DNA of 64,000 nt from assembly GCF_000829465.1 (NCBI RefSeq), contig NZ_JXAL01000033.1:141305-205304 (forward strand), read 5' to 3'. A program made the position numbers and the translations under genes. The notes below the pieces were generated by a model. It saw only the letters and a list, made by a program, of their open reading frames with translations, ran no database searches and had not been told where the DNA came from. This stretch comes from Cohnella kolymensis. GTDB taxonomy: Bacteria; Bacillota; Bacilli; Paenibacillales; Paenibacillaceae. Shown here piece after piece: positions 61,973-64,000 of this stretch (positions within the stretch are counted from its first letter, which is position 1; each line of letters starts with the position of its first letter).

Positions 61973-62669
61973 CGTAGGTACCTCCCACTTTTTCATATCG
62001 ATCATTGATGACGAGGATGTCTACATAAGAATGAGGAGTCACGATTTGTTCCGGTTCAAGCTGCCCGGCCTCCACGATTTCGTCCACTTCCGCGATCACC
62101 AGGTCTGCGGCGGTGGCCATAACCGGATTAAAGTTGCGGGCGGTTTTGAAATATACCAAGTTGCCCAATGTGTCCGCTTTGTACGCCCGGATTATCGCCA
62201 CTTTCGCCCGAATACCTTCGACGAGCAAGTGACGTTCACCGCAGAAAACCCGTTCCTCTTTGCCCGCGCCCAAGGAAGTTCCGACCCCCGTTTTCGTATA
62301 AAACGCGGCGATGCCCGCACCGCCGGCGCGAATTGCTTCCGCCAGCGTGCCTTGAGGAATCAGTTCGATTTCCAACTCGCCTCTGGACCATGCTTGCACG
62401 GCATCCCGATTGGACGTGAAATAGGAGCCGACCGCCTTCCGGATATGTCCGGAATTGAGCAGTTTGCCGAGCCCTTTGCCGGCCTCCCCTAAGTTGTTGC
62501 TTATGATGGTCAAATTGCGGGCCCTGTCTTGTTCTGTAATCGTATCGATCAAAGTGAAAGGCGTTCCGGTGAGGCCGAATCCGCCGACGAGCAGGCTGTC
62601 CCCGTCCTGGATACGTTCGACCGCTTCTTGCGCCGTCTTAAGTTTCTGGCTATGGACGACTTCTATCAT
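61947..62669 (-). CDS. 3-oxoacid/acyl CoA-transferase alpha subunit (AtoD/ScoA-like)
   Basis: A 240-residue CoA-transferase alpha subunit. The family opening AVERIQDGDSLLVGGFGLTGTP (about 15-36) and the later KADTLGNLVYFKTARNFNP segment are typical. ATG 62669 is chosen because GGAGGTGGGG lies just before it. It pairs with the beta subunit. It activates the acid intermediate of the pathway as a CoA ester or releases product acids. It lies 15 bases after the hydroxyacyl-CoA dehydrogenase gene. Confidence 0.85.
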   Translation of the reverse strand: MIEVVHSQKLKTAQEAVERIQDGDSLLVGGFGLTGTPFTLIDTITEQDRARNLTIISNNLGEAGKGLGKLLNSGHIRKAVGSYFTSNRDAVQAWSRGELEIELIPQGTLAEAIRAGGAGIAAFYTKTGVGTSLGAGKEERVFCGERHLLVEGIRAKVAIIRAYKADTLGNLVYFKTARNFNPVMATAADLVIAEVDEIVEAGQLEPEQIVTPHSYVDILVINDRYEKVGGTYVERSVEPG

Positions 62670-62683
62670 TTCCCCACCTCCGT

Positions 62684-63538
62684 TCACTTGTCGTCGTTAT
62701 AATCATAAAACCCGGCCCCCGATTTGCGGCCCAGCCGTCCGGCTTTCACATATTTGATCAGAAGCGGACAAGGGCGATATTTTTCTCCCAACGTTTTGTT
62801 GAGATATTCCATATTTCGCAAGCGTGTATCCAATCCGACCAAATCCGCCAACTCAAGCGGGCCCATCGGATGGTTCAACCCCAGCTTCATGGCCTTGTCG
62901 ATGTCGCGAGCGGATGCCACGCCCTCCATAAGCATCGTCATTGCTTCGTTGCCGATGAGGCAGTTCATACGGCTCGTTACGAAGCCTGGAAATTCATTCA
63001 CTTCGACTGTCTCTTTCCCCAATTTTTCTGCAACCGCTTTCACTTTTTGTACCGTATCGTCCGATGTTTCCAGCCCCCGGACGATTTCAATCAGCTTCAT
63101 TTTATGTACCGGATTGAAAAAATGCATCGCGATGCATTTGTCCGGCCGCGATGTGGAGGCGGCGATTTCCGTAGGGCTCATCGTTGAGGTATTCGTCGCC
63201 AATATCGTCGACGGATCGCACAACCGGTCAAGCTGTTTAAACACGTCGATTTTCAATTCCATCAGCTCGAAGACGGCTTCTATTACGATTTTCGTATTAT
63301 TTACAGCATCTTCGAGGTTGGTCGTGTATGTGACTCGTTCCAGCGCGCGATCGGCTTTGTGCCGGTCGATGAATCCTTTGTCGGCGCTTTGATTCATCGT
63401 CGAGCGAATCAATTTCTCCGCGTTCTGCAAGTTGTCGGTGGATACGTCATGTAGCCTGACGTTATACCCGCCCAAAGCTGCGACATACGCAATGCCTCTT
63501 CCCATGGTGCCCGCACCGGTTACGCATAGATTACTCAT
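62684..63538 (-). CDS. 3-hydroxybutyryl-CoA dehydrogenase
   Basis: A 284-residue NAD-dependent 3-hydroxyacyl-CoA dehydrogenase. GAGTMGRGIAY (about 6-16) is the NAD motif, the catalytic His is in HFFNPVHKMKLIEI (about 137-150), and the C-terminal helical domain ends with GRKSGAGFYDY. It oxidises a 3-hydroxyacyl-CoA to the 3-keto form. ATG 63538 is preferred because AAGGGGA lies 7 bases before it. It follows the aldehyde dehydrogenase gene by 26 bases. Confidence 0.9.
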   Translation of the reverse strand: MSNLCVTGAGTMGRGIAYVAALGGYNVRLHDVSTDNLQNAEKLIRSTMNQSADKGFIDRHKADRALERVTYTTNLEDAVNNTKIVIEAVFELMELKIDVFKQLDRLCDPSTILATNTSTMSPTEIAASTSRPDKCIAMHFFNPVHKMKLIEIVRGLETSDDTVQKVKAVAEKLGKETVEVNEFPGFVTSRMNCLIGNEAMTMLMEGVASARDIDKAMKLGLNHPMGPLELADLVGLDTRLRNMEYLNKTLGEKYRPCPLLIKYVKAGRLGRKSGAGFYDYNDDK

Positions 63539-63564
63539 CCTTTGTTCCCCTTTCCGCGACGAGT

Positions 63565-64000
63565 TCATTGCCTAATTTGCACGGAGGTCATCTTCACGAC
63601 CAAATAATCTTCGATTCCTTCGGTGCCGCCTTCACGCCCGACTCCGCTCTCTTTGATTCCGCCGAAAGGCGCTTGGACGGCAAAAGGAGCCGGATCGTTG
63701 ATCCCGATCATACCGTATTCCAACTGCTCAGAAACCCGATACATCCGTGACAGATCGTTGGTATAAAAGTACGAGGCTAAGCCGTATTCGATATCGTTCG
63801 CCCTGCGGATCACTTCATCTTCAGAGGTGAACCGGATTAACGGGGCCACCGGGCCGAACGTTTCCTCGTGGGCGATTTTCATGCCCTCCAAGACATCGGT
63901 CAGCAAGGTCGGCGCATAAAAGCAGCCAGATCGTATTCCCCACCGGCCAACCGGCTTCCACCATAAAGTACCGATGCACCCTTGCTTACCGCATCATCGA
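63565..64000 (-). pseudogene. Succinate-semialdehyde-type aldehyde dehydrogenase, partial and frameshifted
   Basis: Only the C-terminal part lies in the window; the gene continues past the right edge. The end is strongly GabD-like: [46 protein letters not shown] and GIEDYLVVK. Upstream of about 63921 the correct frame ([19 protein letters not shown]) is one base off. Restoring a fifth T in the TTTT (AAAA at 63918-63921) gives [14 protein letters not shown], the normal sequence. GabD enzymes oxidise succinic semialdehyde to succinate. Its place at the head of the operon fits a C4 semialdehyde released by the Rieske oxygenase. Confidence 0.75.

Overview
The window looks like chromosome of a Gram-positive, aerobic, probably spore-forming member of the Bacillales, most like Paenibacillus and relatives. 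Supporting signs are purine-rich Shine-Dalgarno sites with frequent TTG starts, a CIRCE element, CcpA cre-type sites, PhoP-box-like repeats, a squalene-hopene/sporulenol-type cyclase, a YtrA-type GntR/ABC operon, YcxB and DUF2334 proteins, and many stand-alone GNAT acetyltransferases. I saw no rRNA, tRNA, CRISPR array, phage or intact insertion sequence.

Positions 1-42,400 are mostly housekeeping and accessory chromosome. In order they hold: a lipoprotein/esterase/YcxB operon; a Nudix/methyltransferase pair; an RlmN-type rRNA methylase; a truncated VanX-like dipeptidase; a DUF2334 deacetylase; a prolyl-iminopeptidase-like hydrolase; a kinase/M3 peptidase/DinB operon; an M23 peptidase; htpG under a CIRCE element; a K+ channel; a broken hybrid histidine kinase; a YtrA-like ABC operon with its own operator; a frameshifted SNF2 helicase; a succinate dehydrogenase/fumarate reductase operon of the type known from Wolinella; a triterpene cyclase; a 5'-nucleotidase behind PhoP-box-like repeats; and several small or decayed genes.

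Positions 42,500-64,000 are one large catabolic island, all on the minus strand. From right to left it holds: (a) a GabD-like aldehyde dehydrogenase followed by a full beta-oxidation/thiolase/CoA-transferase operon and a GntR/FCD regulator; (b) an OYE/Fe-S/FAD demethylase-like flavoprotein, EtfA, EtfB, a membrane Fe-S protein and a CCG protein (together a DgcA/DgcB-ETF-like module), and an M20 amidohydrolase; (c) an OpuC-like ABC importer for quaternary amines, translationally coupled to a CntA-like Rieske oxygenase, then a D-2-hydroxyacid dehydrogenase, an MFS carrier, a Glu/Leu dehydrogenase and an amino-acid permease. The best reading is uptake and aerobic breakdown of a betaine such as gamma-butyrobetaine, carnitine or glycine betaine. 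The trimethylamine head would be removed oxidatively, the methyl groups oxidised through ETF, and the carbon chain fed into the TCA cycle. Three promoters in the island share a TATAT-N6-RTATA motif, the likely GntR site, and two of them carry a cre-like site, implying carbon catabolite control.

An unusual number of genes are broken: single-base or 4-base indels (secreted protein at 18.5 kb, SNF2, etfB, the DgcA-like gene, the aldehyde dehydrogenase), a kinase with both an internal deletion and a C8-tract frameshift, and clear remnants (VanX, two GNATs, a VOC protein, a K+ channel, an EtfA tail). Some indels sit in homopolymers and could be sequencing errors. The deletions, the nonsense codon and the gene chimera are real decay signals within the sequence as given.
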